A stretch of 64,000 nt of DNA from Sternotherus odoratus (Eukaryota > Chordata > Testudines > Kinosternidae): assembly GCA_032164245.1 (NCBI GenBank), contig JAVMKO010000001.1, positions 17,521,603-17,585,602 on the forward strand, written 5' to 3'. A program made the translations under genes and the position numbers. Of the stretch, positions 30,168 through 40,845 are shown piece by piece. Position 1 is the stretch's first letter. The number at the start of each line of letters is the position of its first letter. The notes under the pieces are model-generated. The model saw nothing but the letters and a program-made list of their open reading frames with translations, made no database searches and was not told the origin of the DNA.

Positions 30168-30480
30168 TGAGAAGTAGTGTAGTCCAATGGCTAGGATTCC
30201 GGACTGAGGATCGGGATTAATTAATAATGAGAGATTAATTCTCTACTGTCTTGCCATTTGTGTAGTTATTTCCACTTGTGCAAGCCAAATCTGAACACTA
30301 GCACTGTACTTTACATCCACTTTGCACTCATTGTGCATGGATGTAAATGACTATGCAGGACTGAAGGCATTAACAAACCAGCCCTTAGTTTCTAGCCTGG
30401 CTGTGCTACTGAGTTGCTGTGTATCTTTGAACAAAGTCACTTCACCTCTTTGAATCTTGTTTCTTCTGCAGAAGATAAAC
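30168..30480 (+). repeat. tRNA-derived SINE in two pieces
   Basis: 30168-30222 (AGTAGTGTAGTCCAATGGC, GGATTCCGGACTGAGG) is a SINE head. 30392-30480 (CTGTGCTACTGAGTTGCTGTG, AAAGTCACTTCACCTCTTTG) is the matching body. About 170 bases of unrelated AT-rich sequence separate them, either an insertion or two separate fragments. Confidence 0.6.
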
Positions 30481-31175
30481 CCTGAAAGGGGATCTGGAGG
30501 AAACTATGTATGGGAAACTAGTGCAGGTGTAGTAGTTGAAATTCTAAGAACAGTTAAGGCAATGGAACAAGCTGATAAGGGGAAGACGTCCATTCAGTTT
30601 TCCTGGGTTATTTCCAGCTAGAGCTGGCATTATTCTACAACAGTAAATGATTCAGTGGATGGGTAACCCAGTAGAAACCCCTTCCAAACCAAGCAATTCT
30701 GTAATAGCAAAGACAATCCTTAGCTAACTAATTATTATTTTTTGGCAATTATCCCCAGATATTATAAAGAATGGCTCACTCATTTTGTTGCTGTATATGT
30801 AGGTCTAAGCTACACAATTTCCTGTACTGCTGTTGAGTGGAAGGTGTTTAAACCCCTTCAAATTCCTGGTGGGGCATTATTGATGAACCTGTATTTACTA
30901 GCTGCTGGTGCACAGAATGTGGTGACTAGGACTGACTTTCATCACACAGTAAATGCCGAGGGATGAAAACTGCCTTGTTTGCCTGCAGCAGCATTTAAAT
31001 TACATGTCTAAAGCAAGGCTCGGCTTTTCACTTAAAAATTACTTGTGTGTGTCAGGTCAGGTGGGATGACTCCAGCGAATCAATATTTAAAACTGTGCAG
31101 GCTGAATATGCGGGGCAGCTGTGGGAGTTATGATCAGCTATTCATAATGTCAGAAAACACACAGGGGCAGAGTGA
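30481..31175. other. Unique sequence
   Basis: No gene or repeat recognised. The 74-codon frame at 30742-30966 has no domain. Confidence 0.4.
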
Positions 31176-31454
31176 GGGTATGTCTATGCTATCCACCAGA
31201 TTGGCGGGTAGCAATCGATCCAACAAAGGTCGATTTATCATGTCTAGTCTAAACACCATAAATCGACCCCCAAGCTCTCTCCCATCAACTCCTGTACTCC
31301 ACCGCCATGAGAGGCACAGGCGGAGTCAAGGTGGGAGTGGCAGCAGTGAGTAGATCTAAATACATCGACTTCAGCTACGTTATTCATGTAGCTGGAGTTG
31401 TGTAACTTAGATCAATCCTCCCCCCCCCCACCCCACCCCAGTGCAGACCAAGGC
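31176..31454. mobile_element. Harbinger-like MITE, about 280 bp
   Basis: Starts GGGTATGTCTATGCT and ends GTGCAGACCAAGGC, the decayed inverted ends of the family at 54038. Blocks GGCGGGTAGCAATCGATCC, TCATGTCTAGTCTA, ATAAATCGACCCCCAAGC and CATCGACTTCAGCTACG occur in the same order as in 19226-19518. Flanks TGA and TAA are an imperfect 3-bp duplication. No coding frame. Confidence 0.8.
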
Positions 31455-33109
31455 TAAGATTGCTTTACTCACACTGAACGGTACTTTACTCCATGAATAA
31501 TTCCTCTGGATCCAATGGCACTGCATGTGGCAAGGCTCTCTCTCCGGCACACACATGGTGGAAAAATGGCATATTGCTGTTTGTAGTCCACACTTCAAAT
31601 GGCCAAATGCCAGTCTCCATTCCAGAGGACACCTGCACCCAGCCACAGGAATATGAGCAGAAAGTTGGCCAATTCAGTTCTGTCTCCCTCAAAGCCTGTG
31701 GAAGGTTCATGCCATTGACCCTCTCTAAGAAAAAAATCACCCCTTACACATGTCAACATTTTCCAAAGTGAAAGTGGCTTAATGTTGGGATGTCCAATTT
31801 GTGAGATCTGAAAGAGGCCAATTTTAAGAAAGTGAATCTACTCCTGTGAAAATGGGGCCCTCTAAGGGTGCCTGAAATTAAGCAATCCTATACAGAGGCA
31901 CTGAAAAAATCACTAATTGCTTTTGAAAACCGATGAAACACCTGCAACTCTGAGATTTTTATGTCTATTTTCCAAAGGATTTAAGATTCTTTGCCTGTGC
32001 ACATGTCTTTGTTTCCTTTAGGCATTTACTTCACCTATAAGACTCTGGGTGCTATTGCAATAGCTAAAAACAAAGAGGAAGACATGATGCTCCTTTCGTC
32101 TGAAGCCCAGAACACTACACATAAAGGGACCTTGGAATATGTGTTAATGTATCCATTAACTTTACAGCTCCTTTACATTGCCACAGTGATGTAAAAGGAC
32201 CTTGTGTGTCAATGAAAATGAGACCGATAATTTAACATCAAGACCTTGTTAACAACTAACAACTACCAACAGTAAAATAGCCTCCTAGTTACATGTATGT
32301 GTGGCTATAAAGGGAAAAGTTCTGCCATTACTTCACTCCTGGATATAGCAGGGTTGAAGAGTACAAATGAGGACACAGTTTGGTTTAGTTAAAGCTTCCA
32401 GAATTGTCAGGCTGTTTTTAGGGTCAGTAGATGTGAGATAGGATAAGGATCTTATTTTTGGTGGTATAGTCAACTGGAAGCACAGCAGTATTACCATACG
32501 GCGACACGTGCCTCTTTTGACAATTTACCTCAAAGAAAGAGACACCCTTTAATGCCTCCTTTGTTTGCTGGACTCCCTGAAAAGTAACATATTTGCATGA
32601 CGAAATCACATTGCTCTGATCATTTTAATTAACGCTTATAATGCATCACTGGCTACATAAAAACAAACATCACACTCATCAGCTGTACCACACACATAAA
32701 TACACACAGCATGTGGAATGAATGGCATTCAGGACCTTCTGTTCCAAAAACATATGCCTCTTCCACTGACAGGATTATCTTTAGCAGTTTTCGAACAGAC
32801 CATGAAACCTTCATAACCCCTCTGCCAGGTGCCAATGGCAGTAACAAAGGGTTCCATCTGTCTAGGGGTCCTTTTCTAATATATATATAACTATGGCTCA
32901 AATCCCCACCCAGAGATATATGACTACTTTCCTACTTCTGGCTTGGGAAATTAAAATAAAAACTCCTTGGAAGCAGTTTTCCCCACTCATAGGCACTCAT
33001 GGTCCTTGGGAAGACAGACCCCCATGTATCTGTTTTATTTGGGGGGGGAAGGAAAAAACAATAAATAGCAATGTGATAGCCCAGTATATCTACAGAATAT
33101 AGAGAGAAT
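31455..33109. other. Unique sequence
   Basis: AT-rich DNA. The longest frames (92 codons at 31493-31771, 82 codons at 32653-32901) lack domains. No repeat boundary found. Confidence 0.4.
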
Positions 33110-33352
33110 ACAGATGGTCAGCATTTTTCAAACTGAATGTTTTTCTATTATCAGATTTATCAAAATGGTTTGTTTAATTTTCACAAACCCTAACTGGAAA
33201 AAAAAACATACTGATAATGTCAAAATGAAATATATTTATTTTTCCTGTGGGAAATTTTGGCAGGAAATTTTATTTTTTCCTTCTGATTCAAAATAAACAA
33301 TTTGAAATTTCAGACTGTCCCATTGACCAGGAATTCTGGGTACTGCCCAGCT
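33110..33352. mobile_element. AT-rich MITE-like repeat
   Basis: Starts near CAGATGGTCAGCATTTTTCA and ends TGCCCAGCTCTA. The inside is rich in GAAATTTT and GGCAGGAAATTTT words. The end mirrors CAGAGCTGGGC at 9582, so the two are probably copies of one family. No clear 8-bp duplication. Confidence 0.5.
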
Positions 33353-34330
33353 CTAACCAGGAGTCTGTACAACCCCACCCAGTCACAAATGATAAATAGC
33401 CAGCTTATGGGATCTAGATGCCATCTCATCATAAACCCCACCCGGAAATAGTCCAGGGGCATCCGGGGGTGGCTCTCTTCATTGGTCTCCTCCAGTCCAG
33501 AGAGAACTGCTCTGCCGTGTTACACCCCAATGTCCAGTCCTAGGACTACAGATCTGTTTCTACTGGCCAGGACACTATGACATCAGTTCACCACCACTGC
33601 TGCTGTTGCTGCCAAGTCAGTCTGGCCCAGTGCAGCTTTGGAGTCAACTCTGCTCTGCTGCTGGTCCAGGCAGATCTCATTCTGGATCTGAACTGCTGGT
33701 CCATGCAATCCTTCCTCTAGCTCTGCTGCCACTCTCACAATTCCACCTGATCCGGTCCGGCAAATCCTTCCACACATCACACAGAATCTCCAAGTGGGGA
33801 ACCCGAATCAAAACAGGACCCTCTCTTTGACAGAGCTCAGCTCCAGAGCCCTTTCCTCCTCTTTTCTGAGCCTGAGTTTCATTACCCAACCAAAGTCTGT
33901 GAACCACAATATCCTGGCCAATTGCGATGTTCTTTCATGAGCAGAGTGGGGATGATAATCTATCATCACATTTACCCCACCAATCAAACAAAAACAACCC
34001 TAAGTAGGTAGAATTATACATAAACAACATCATAATTAATGTAAATGAAGCTGGTCAAAACTGACTTTTCTCCAATGGAGGAAGCAGAGCGCCATTCCTT
34101 TATGCCTTCGAACCCTGGGATTGTTGCTACCAATCACTAGCATAACTATTTACAATGTCCACACCACTGGACAAGATGGGCGAGATCCAAAGCCAATGGG
34201 GGCTTTCCCAAACTTTCAATGGACCCAGCCCTGTAAACGAGGCTGGGCATAGAGGAAAGGGAAAGGAACCTATGGCATTCAAGTGAACATTCTCCATTCC
34301 CAACCGTTATCTTTCTCTAGCCCCCTGAGC
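33353..34330. other. Moderate-GC stretch, possible decayed LTR
   Basis: The base composition is richer than the surroundings (CACCCGGAAATAGTCCAGG, TCTGCTGCCACTCTCAC). Frames of 65-76 codons have no domain. It may be an old LTR, but neither end nor a duplication could be found. Confidence 0.3.
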
Positions 34331-35139
34331 TTTCCCAGAGCCACATCTCTCCTGGTACACTTCCCACAAGTTCGGACTACTCTTAATATAAGTGGCATAG
34401 GTAGCAATCTAGTTAAGCTTGCCTGACACTTCCAATTATAAGAGGCTGTTTTCAGTTGCTTCAAATTTTGTTAGGTGTTAACCATTTGGGTTGACATTTT
34501 CCATCTCAGTAGACTGTGAACAGTGGTGGGAGGGAGGGATGAGGAGGAAGACAAATTGTCTGAAAGGGATGGGGTGGGGATGAAAAGCCAGAGTGGGATG
34601 GGAGAGCAGGCACCTGAGATGAGGAGCTGGGGAGGGGAGACTGGGACTAGGATGAGGCACACAGCTGAAGCACACCCTGAGCTCCTTAAGGAGTTTCCTT
34701 CCTTAAGAGTTTTTAGGGGCAAGACAGGAGACAGCTGCAGGATCTCTGATTACAGACCCAGAGGCCATGCTCCCTTCCAGGGTAGGGGACCACAGCACCA
34801 CACTAGCTGCTAGGGATACTACAGACCACAATCTGGAAGACACAGAACACAACAGATGTCAAGTGTACTGCAGCCTGGGGCTAGAAAATAGGAATCTGGC
34901 TCAGTGACATCCATAGCCCCCACCTCATTTACTTGGGCTGTGTCTCTGAATCCCCTAAACAACTCTTTACCCTCTTTCACACTGACCACCTTACTAATTC
35001 TGGGGATTCAGCTTTGACTAAGAGCTCCTGTGTTTTGCAAAGCTTATATTTAGTTATTTCCAAAAGGAAAATGCCTTCCCGATTTCCAAAGCTCTCCCCC
35101 TCCCCCCGCCTTCAGGGCAATGTTTAACAAAACACCACG
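34331..35139. other. Sequence without a recognised feature
   Basis: Purine-rich at 34520-34700. The 96-codon frame there is of low complexity. No gene or repeat boundary recognised. Confidence 0.4.
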
Positions 35140-35700
35140 CGATGTATCTGATTAAAAACCCAGCCAACAATAAAGTGATTATCTTTCTGCACAGTGTGCA
35201 GTGCCATATGGTGACTGAGCAAGTGGGAAGAATTGATGCTTAATATGTAGCTCCACTGATTTACGGTTACCAACTTCCTGTGGAAAATGACTATTTCTTT
35301 CATAAAAACCTAATTAGTTTAAAAAGTATGTGTTTACAGAGGAAAATTTATGTTGATAAAGTTGCTAGTGCCGTTTTAAAAATATATTAATGATCTGCAA
35401 ACAGCTACACTGGCGGATGCATTCTGAGCCAGCTGTCTCGTTCTGTCCCGCTGACCCGTACGATCAAAAGTACTGCTTGAAATAACCACAAGCAGCTGTT
35501 TTTTACTGTTGCTTATTATTTATCGTATTTATAAACCTCTTACAATTACATCAGATCAGGGTATAAATCCACCAGCACATTAAACAGCAATTATGCTCTT
35601 GTTAGTTCTGCTGACAAACTGAAGGCTTTCAAAAGGGAACAGTGTTTTATTCTCTATTTTCATTTTTTCTCCTGCAGCAATACTGGGGAGCAGAGGACAC
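35140..35700. other. Possible conserved non-coding element
   Basis: An unbroken AT-rich stretch without repeat motifs. It has homeodomain-like cores (TAATTAG, ATTAAT) and a short island, TGTCCCGCTGACCCGTACGATC, with two CpGs. It looks like ancient unique DNA, unlike the decayed repeats around it. Conservation cannot be tested from one sequence. Confidence 0.2.
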
Positions 35701-36354
35701 AAAAAGGAAAGGGGAACCAAACCAGCAATTGAATTCAGACTGAGAAGGCTTAATGTAGAAAAGCATTTTAATAACTTCCCAGAATCATAACAGGTTCCTC
35801 CCTGCTAAATCCGTATAAATTCTGCTCTTGTGCAATTGTAACTCAGAAGACGGTTCTGTGAATTCACTGGAGATTGGATTTGATTCTTCAAGAGAATTAG
35901 TGCCCTATGGGACCAATCCAAAGCCCACTGAAATCATTGCAAGTATTTCCATTCCGTCCAGTTTTTAATTCCATCTGTTAGAAACTGATGTATACCCCAA
36001 ATTATGAGATTTTATATTATTTCTAATATATATCTACTTAACCCTATCTAATGACACTGTGGAAATTTTCATTATCCATACTACTCTCTAAGTAATTTTC
36101 AATTCTATCAACTCATTGGACTCAGTCTTGCGGCAATGAGCTCCACAGGATTATTTTGCATGGTGTAAATAGGTTGAATCCCACAAGGACATCCACCACC
36201 TCAAAGTGTGAAAATTATACCTACCCGTAAGTCAAACCCATCTCCACTCTGACCCCTGGCCTCCCCTCTCTGTGCATCTCACCACCAGCTCAAACTCAGC
36301 TTCTCTTGTTCTTTCCAATCCTTCCTCTCTTTTTTTGTCTGTTGAGAACTCCAT
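35701..36354. other. Unique sequence
   Basis: Nothing recognised. Confidence 0.4.
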
Positions 36355-36440
36355 GATCCATATCAATTCAGAGGTGCTACAAGTATTCCTCGTTTTATTT
36401 ACGGATACAGACTAACACGGCTGCTAGTCTTAAATCTGTT
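36355..36440 (+). repeat. Interspersed repeat end (ACAGACTAACACGGCTGC)
   Basis: AGGTGCTACAAGTATTCCTCG then GGATACAGACTAACACGGCTG is the end of the family also seen at 3985. An inverted piece of the same end is at 39918-39975. Confidence 0.7.
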
Positions 36441-36627
36441 AATTCTGTAGTTCAAAGGTACTGCAGTACGATAACTAATACTGAGTTAAAGAAGCCACTG
36501 AGAAGACCAACTTACAGAACCCTAAAAACTGAGGAGACAAAGGGTCAGAGATTTTAAGAGTAAATTAGAGGAAAACAGTGAGAAATAAAAGTATCAAAAA
36601 ACTACAAGGAAAAAGGAAACATGGAAG

Positions 36628-36905
36628 CAGGGGTGAAAGTAAGGCAGTATGAGCCGGTGCGGCATACCCGTAAAAAGTGTCCACCTGTACAGCCCCTATT
36701 GCCATACTTTAAAGCACTGCTGCTTTAAAGGACCCTGCTGTGGCAGTGCTTTAACGTCACTGTTATTTTTGCACCCTTCCCCCTCCCCCCCTCCACCGGC
36801 AGCCCTGCCAGGTCCCTACAGAGGGGCGCAAAAGAGGCAAGGACATTAAAGCACTTCCACGGCAAAAGGACGTTCCTTAAAGCATTGCTGCTGCAGCATT
36901 TTAGC
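36628..36905. mobile_element. Partial hAT-type MITE
   Basis: The left end CAGGGGTGAAAGTAAGGCAG has the CAGGGG start of hAT MITEs. The GC-rich interior contains TACTTTAAAGCACTGCTGC, TGTGGCAGTGCTTTAA and TTAAAGCACTTCCACGG, which fold on each other. No matching right end (CTTTCACCCCTG) was found, so the element seems truncated or rearranged. Confidence 0.5.
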
Positions 36906-37072
36906 ATGTCTGTGACTCCATGATCAGACAGGTTTAGTGATCCAGGAGTTCACATTTACTATTGGCTTGGTGATATTAAATTATAGAACACACCACCAGG
37001 TTTGGGGTGCCTTCCCTTGTTTTCTGACAGTTTCCCCTGAGATAGGCATGTACAGATGTGAGCCACTCCAGA

Positions 37073-37197
37073 GAGTCTGACACATATGACTAACTTTAAG
37101 CATATGCTTAACTTAATCCCATTGATTTAAATGAGATTTAAGCACACACTTTAAATTAAGTATGTGCTTAAGTGCTTTGTTGAATGAAGGTGAGTGA
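37073..37197. repeat. TTAAGCA/TGCTTAA foldback repeat
   Basis: TTTAAGCATATGCTTAACTT, CCATTGATTTAAATGAGA and TTAAGTATGTGCTTAAGTGC form a short palindromic module. Relatives lie at 42985-43057 and 47405-47512. Probably a small MITE. Confidence 0.55.
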
Positions 37198-37709
37198 GAG
37201 GACAGAAATATATTATATCTATAGTACATCTGTCAAAAGAATTTTATATAGGCAGAATGAAATTACCCAAGTTGTACTTTAGCTAGGACACTAGCACTAA
37301 AACCATTACATCGGCAAAAGTGTCATGAGACCTTTTAATGATCACAAGTAGTTTGGATCTAAATTTAGCTCTCATCTCTCAGTTGATTTGTTGGTAAGAA
37401 AATTAACAATGAGATTTGGTTTATTATTTTTGAGAACAATATGTGATAACTTGCATATATTTATGAAAGTTTTGCTAAGAATTTTAGAATAATTGTGGCC
37501 TGGAGACTTCCAATAAAATGAGAAACTCTATATTAGAGTAGACAGTTAGTTGTCATTCACAAAGATGAAAATGCAAAATAGAGAGGTTTATTTCAGAACT
37601 GATCAATAATAAATCAACAGACCAGAGATTACTCAGAGTCTGCTCATGAATTAGTAGTTTGACATAGACCAAAGAACCATCAAGGAGGCAAAGGAAAATT
37701 AGAAATCAG

Positions 37710-37743
37710 AGGAGGAGGAGGAGAAGGAAGAGGAGGAGGAAGA
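37710..37743. repeat. (GGA)n microsatellite
   Basis: GGAGGAGGAGGAGAAGGAAG followed by AGGAGGAGGAAG. Simple purine repeat. Confidence 0.9.
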
Positions 37744-38029
37744 ATGAGTTTCAGGAAGGCTTCTTCTATATGCAAAATAAAGTATCTAAGAAAAAATTGT
37801 AGGGAAAAGATGGAGTAGCAGATCATTCGGACAAAATGGGTCAGACTCCTGAAGTCAAAAGGGTGTAAGTCAGGGCAGAATTTACTTCATTGAGCAAAGA
37901 ACATCCTTGATGTGATTGTCTAGATGTTACTGGAGTTACATCAGGGATACATTTGGCTTTAGGACCATATTCCTCTCACACACAAACTTCACCATTGACA
38001 AACTCCATTGAATACAACTGGGTTATCAT

Positions 38030-38924
38030 CAGGGCTGTCAATTAACCATAATGAATGCATGCAATTAAAGCAAACTAAATTAACTAGATTTTTAAAATGG
38101 TCACACTTAATCACAGTCTTAATCACACTGTTAAACAATAATAGAATATCAATTTAAAATTATAAATATTTTTGGATATTTTATTATATATTTAAATATA
38201 TTTATTTCAATTACAACACAGACTATGAAGTCTACAGTACTCACTTTATATTATTTTCATTACAAATATTTTCACTGCAAAAAGATTAACAAAAGAAATA
38301 GCATTTTTCAATTCACCGCAGACATCTACTCAGTCCTATTTCTTGTTCAGCCAATCACTAAGACAAACAAACTTGTTTATATTTATGGGAGATAATGCTG
38401 CCTGCTTCTTATTTACAATGTCATCTGAAAGTGAGAACAGGCATTTGCATGGCACTATTGTAGCCAATGTTGCAACGTATTTACTTGCCAGATACGCTAA
38501 ATATTTGTATGTCCCTTCATGCTTCGACTTGTAGGCTTTATAGTTTTGTATTGTTGTGTTTTTCAGTGAAGTTATGTAACAAAAAATAGTAACAATTCTA
38601 CTTTTGTAAGCTGCACTTTCATGAAAAAGAGATTGCACTATAGTACTTGTATGAGGTGAACTGGAAATATTTCTTTTGTTTATCTTTATTACAGTGCAAA
38701 TATTTGTAATCAAAAATATAAAGTGAGCACAGTACACTTTGTATTCTGTGTTGTAATTGAATCAATATATCTGAAAATTTTAAAAAAACATTCAAAAATA
38801 TGTATAAGTTTAAACTGGTATTCTATTATTGTTTAACAGTGTGTGATTTAAACTGTGATTAATCGTGACTTTTTTTTTAATCTGGCAATTAATTGTGATT
38901 ATTTTTTAATCATTTGACAGCCTG
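38030..38924. mobile_element. hAT-type element, 895 bp, long inverted ends
   Basis: The ends CAGGGCTGTCAATTAA and AATCATTTGACAGCCTG are inverted repeats. The flanks GTTATCAT (38022-38029) and GTTATTAT (38925-38932) are an 8-bp duplication with one change. The inverted similarity extends far inwards: CACTGTTAAACAATAATAGA at 38127 mirrors CTATTATTGTTTAACAGTG near 38824. The AT-rich middle holds frames of 63 and 133 codons without transposase motifs. It is non-autonomous. Confidence 0.92.
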
Positions 38925-38932
38925 GTTATTAT

Positions 38933-39169
38933 TCTTAATTTATATTTTCATGTAACTGAGAGGAAAAACAGGCTCAATATATTCAAATGACTGCAGATGT
39001 GGTGCTGAAAGAGAACTGGGAAGGGTGTATGGAATGATACATCTTTCAGTATCACATCATAACATATCAGAGTCTTATAGATCAGTAGAGGCCCCCTCAG
39101 TTACATGATGATATCCACTTGGAATATAACTTCAGGATTTTATGTAACAATGAATATAAGTGCAGACAG
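38933..39169. other. Unique sequence
   Basis: AT-rich. Nothing recognised. Confidence 0.4.
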
Positions 39170-39300
39170 TGAGAAAATTATACATATACATAAAAACAAC
39201 AAAGAGTCCTTGTGGTACCTTATTTATTTGGACATAACCTTTCATGGGCTAAAACTCACTTTGCTGGTAGAGACTAAGAGGGCTACACCTTTGAAACCTG
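39170..39300 (-). repeat. Interspersed repeat, same family as 3985
   Basis: AACAACAAAGAGTCCTTGTGG, CCTTTCATGGGCTAAAACTCA and AGAGGGCTACACCTTTGAAA follow the family in reverse orientation; the hairpin core is degraded. Confidence 0.6.
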
Positions 39301-39917
39301 ACATATACATAGTGCCTTTCATCAGTCAGGCTCAAAGCCATTTACATCCACTATATGCCTACTAGGTAGGTATTATATAAACGAGTAAACCAAGGCACAG
39401 ATTAGTCTCAGGTGCTACAGTGGTGTGGTCCATTTAAGTAGAGAAAGATGAGGTGACCTTCCCAAAGTCATTGATTTCAATGGGAATTAAGCACTTAAAT
39501 TAAGAAAATGGGACTGAACCCCCCAGGCTCACAGGATTTGGGAATGCAATGGAGGAAAGCATTGGAATTAGTTGGTTAAATCAACTCTGTTGTTGTGAGT
39601 GTTTTACTTCAGTACCTCAATATTCAAAAAGTTAGAGGAAGCACGAATAGACGGACATGTTGCTGCACTGTTCCATATAGAAATAGATTATGAATGTGCT
39701 GTTAACCCAACTTGCTCAAACATTTGTCTTCTACTAGGGAACATGATAAAAGTAGCAAAGTGTGAACTGGAACTTACCACTCATGCCCTCCAGCTAATGG
39801 GTTGTTAAACTGGGGGAAAACCAAGCTTCTTCAGGCTACGTAAATGTTATCTATCATGGTTAAGCAAGGTCATCTCTGTCTGACACCTGGTGGCAAACAC
39901 AGCCATTTCAGGTTTAA
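39301..39917. other. Unique sequence
   Basis: A weak MIR-like phrase (GGTAGGTATTATATAAACGAG, CCAAGGCACAGATTA) at about 39365-39405. Otherwise nothing recognised. Confidence 0.35.
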
Positions 39918-39975
39918 GATTAGCAGCCGTGTTAGTCTGTATCCGTAAATAAGACGAGGAATGCTTGTGGCACAC
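39918..39975 (-). repeat. Interspersed repeat end, inverted
   Basis: GCAGCCGTGTTAGTCTGTAT followed by CCGTAAATAAGACGAGGAAT is the reverse complement of the end at 36385-36435, about 3.5 kb away in the opposite orientation. Confidence 0.75.
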
Positions 39976-40559
39976 TCAACTGGCCATGGAGTCAAACCAT
40001 GTTCAACAGAAAAAAAGCATGATCAGCTCCTTCTCCTAACAAGATTTTTTGTATTGGGTCCTGACTGCCAAACATCATTTGGCCCTCAACATACAATAGA
40101 CAAACTGCATTCAACCAGAGCTAAAATGGAGCAAGAGTGTAAACACTCAATAGAAGGGAAACTTCTCTTTTTAAACCTGCCTGCTTATGCTCACTGCCCT
40201 CCTCTGCATTACCCAAGACTGAGCAGGATCTTTCCTCCCAGCATATGAAAGTTGACAGGTCCTAGGAGGTTTTCCTTACTCCTCCATTCAACTGCTGCTT
40301 AAAAGTGCTGCAGAAATTACTCAGCAGCAGCTGCTGCGATTCCAATAAATAAATTTATTAACTAATTAATTACTGACATTAAATTTTGCAACCCATAGAA
40401 GCTTAAAGAGGAATGCAGAGCGGTAACGTTAGTTAAGAGACACAAGCATACTAGACTTAAAAAAAAAAAAAAAAGAGCCCCTGAATTCCAAACCATCACT
40501 GAAACCCAAACTTGGGCAGATGCTGTTTTGGTGGATTTGTCAGACTCAAGTAAATCAAT

Positions 40560-40845
40560 GATGATGATTATTAGTTATGAGTATTCGTTATTTATTATTT
40601 TATTACAGTAGCTCCTAGGCGTTCTGTAGCACAACAGACATTAAATGTATATTTGATAGATAAACTCCCATAATTTCACCCATGGGAAATAAGAGAGAGA
40701 ACCACACATGAATTATGCTAGAAGGTGTTCAGATATTACAGTGATGAGGATGGTACCTGAATAAAACAGAACAGACTCAGGCGCTAGGCACTGTATAAAC
40801 ACAGGGTAGCAGCGCAGGCCCCATCCCAAAGACTAGGAAAATTAT
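40560..40845 (-). repeat. SINE tail pieces, same family as 19775
   Basis: TATTACAGTAGCTCCTAGGCG (near 40602) and CAGGCGCTAGGCACTGTATAAACACAGGG (40780-40806) match the body and tail of the SINE at 19775-20042. They are separated by about 130 bases of other sequence. Confidence 0.5.

Larger units (their letters stand above)
36906..38021. other. Unique sequence with short repeats
   Basis: Contains the foldback repeat at 37073-37197 and a GGA-rich tract at 37710-37743, each listed separately. No gene. Confidence 0.45.

Noticed and set aside
38336..38737. 133-codon frame as a transposase
   Set aside because: No hAT dimerisation or catalytic motifs; AT-rich filler of a non-autonomous element.
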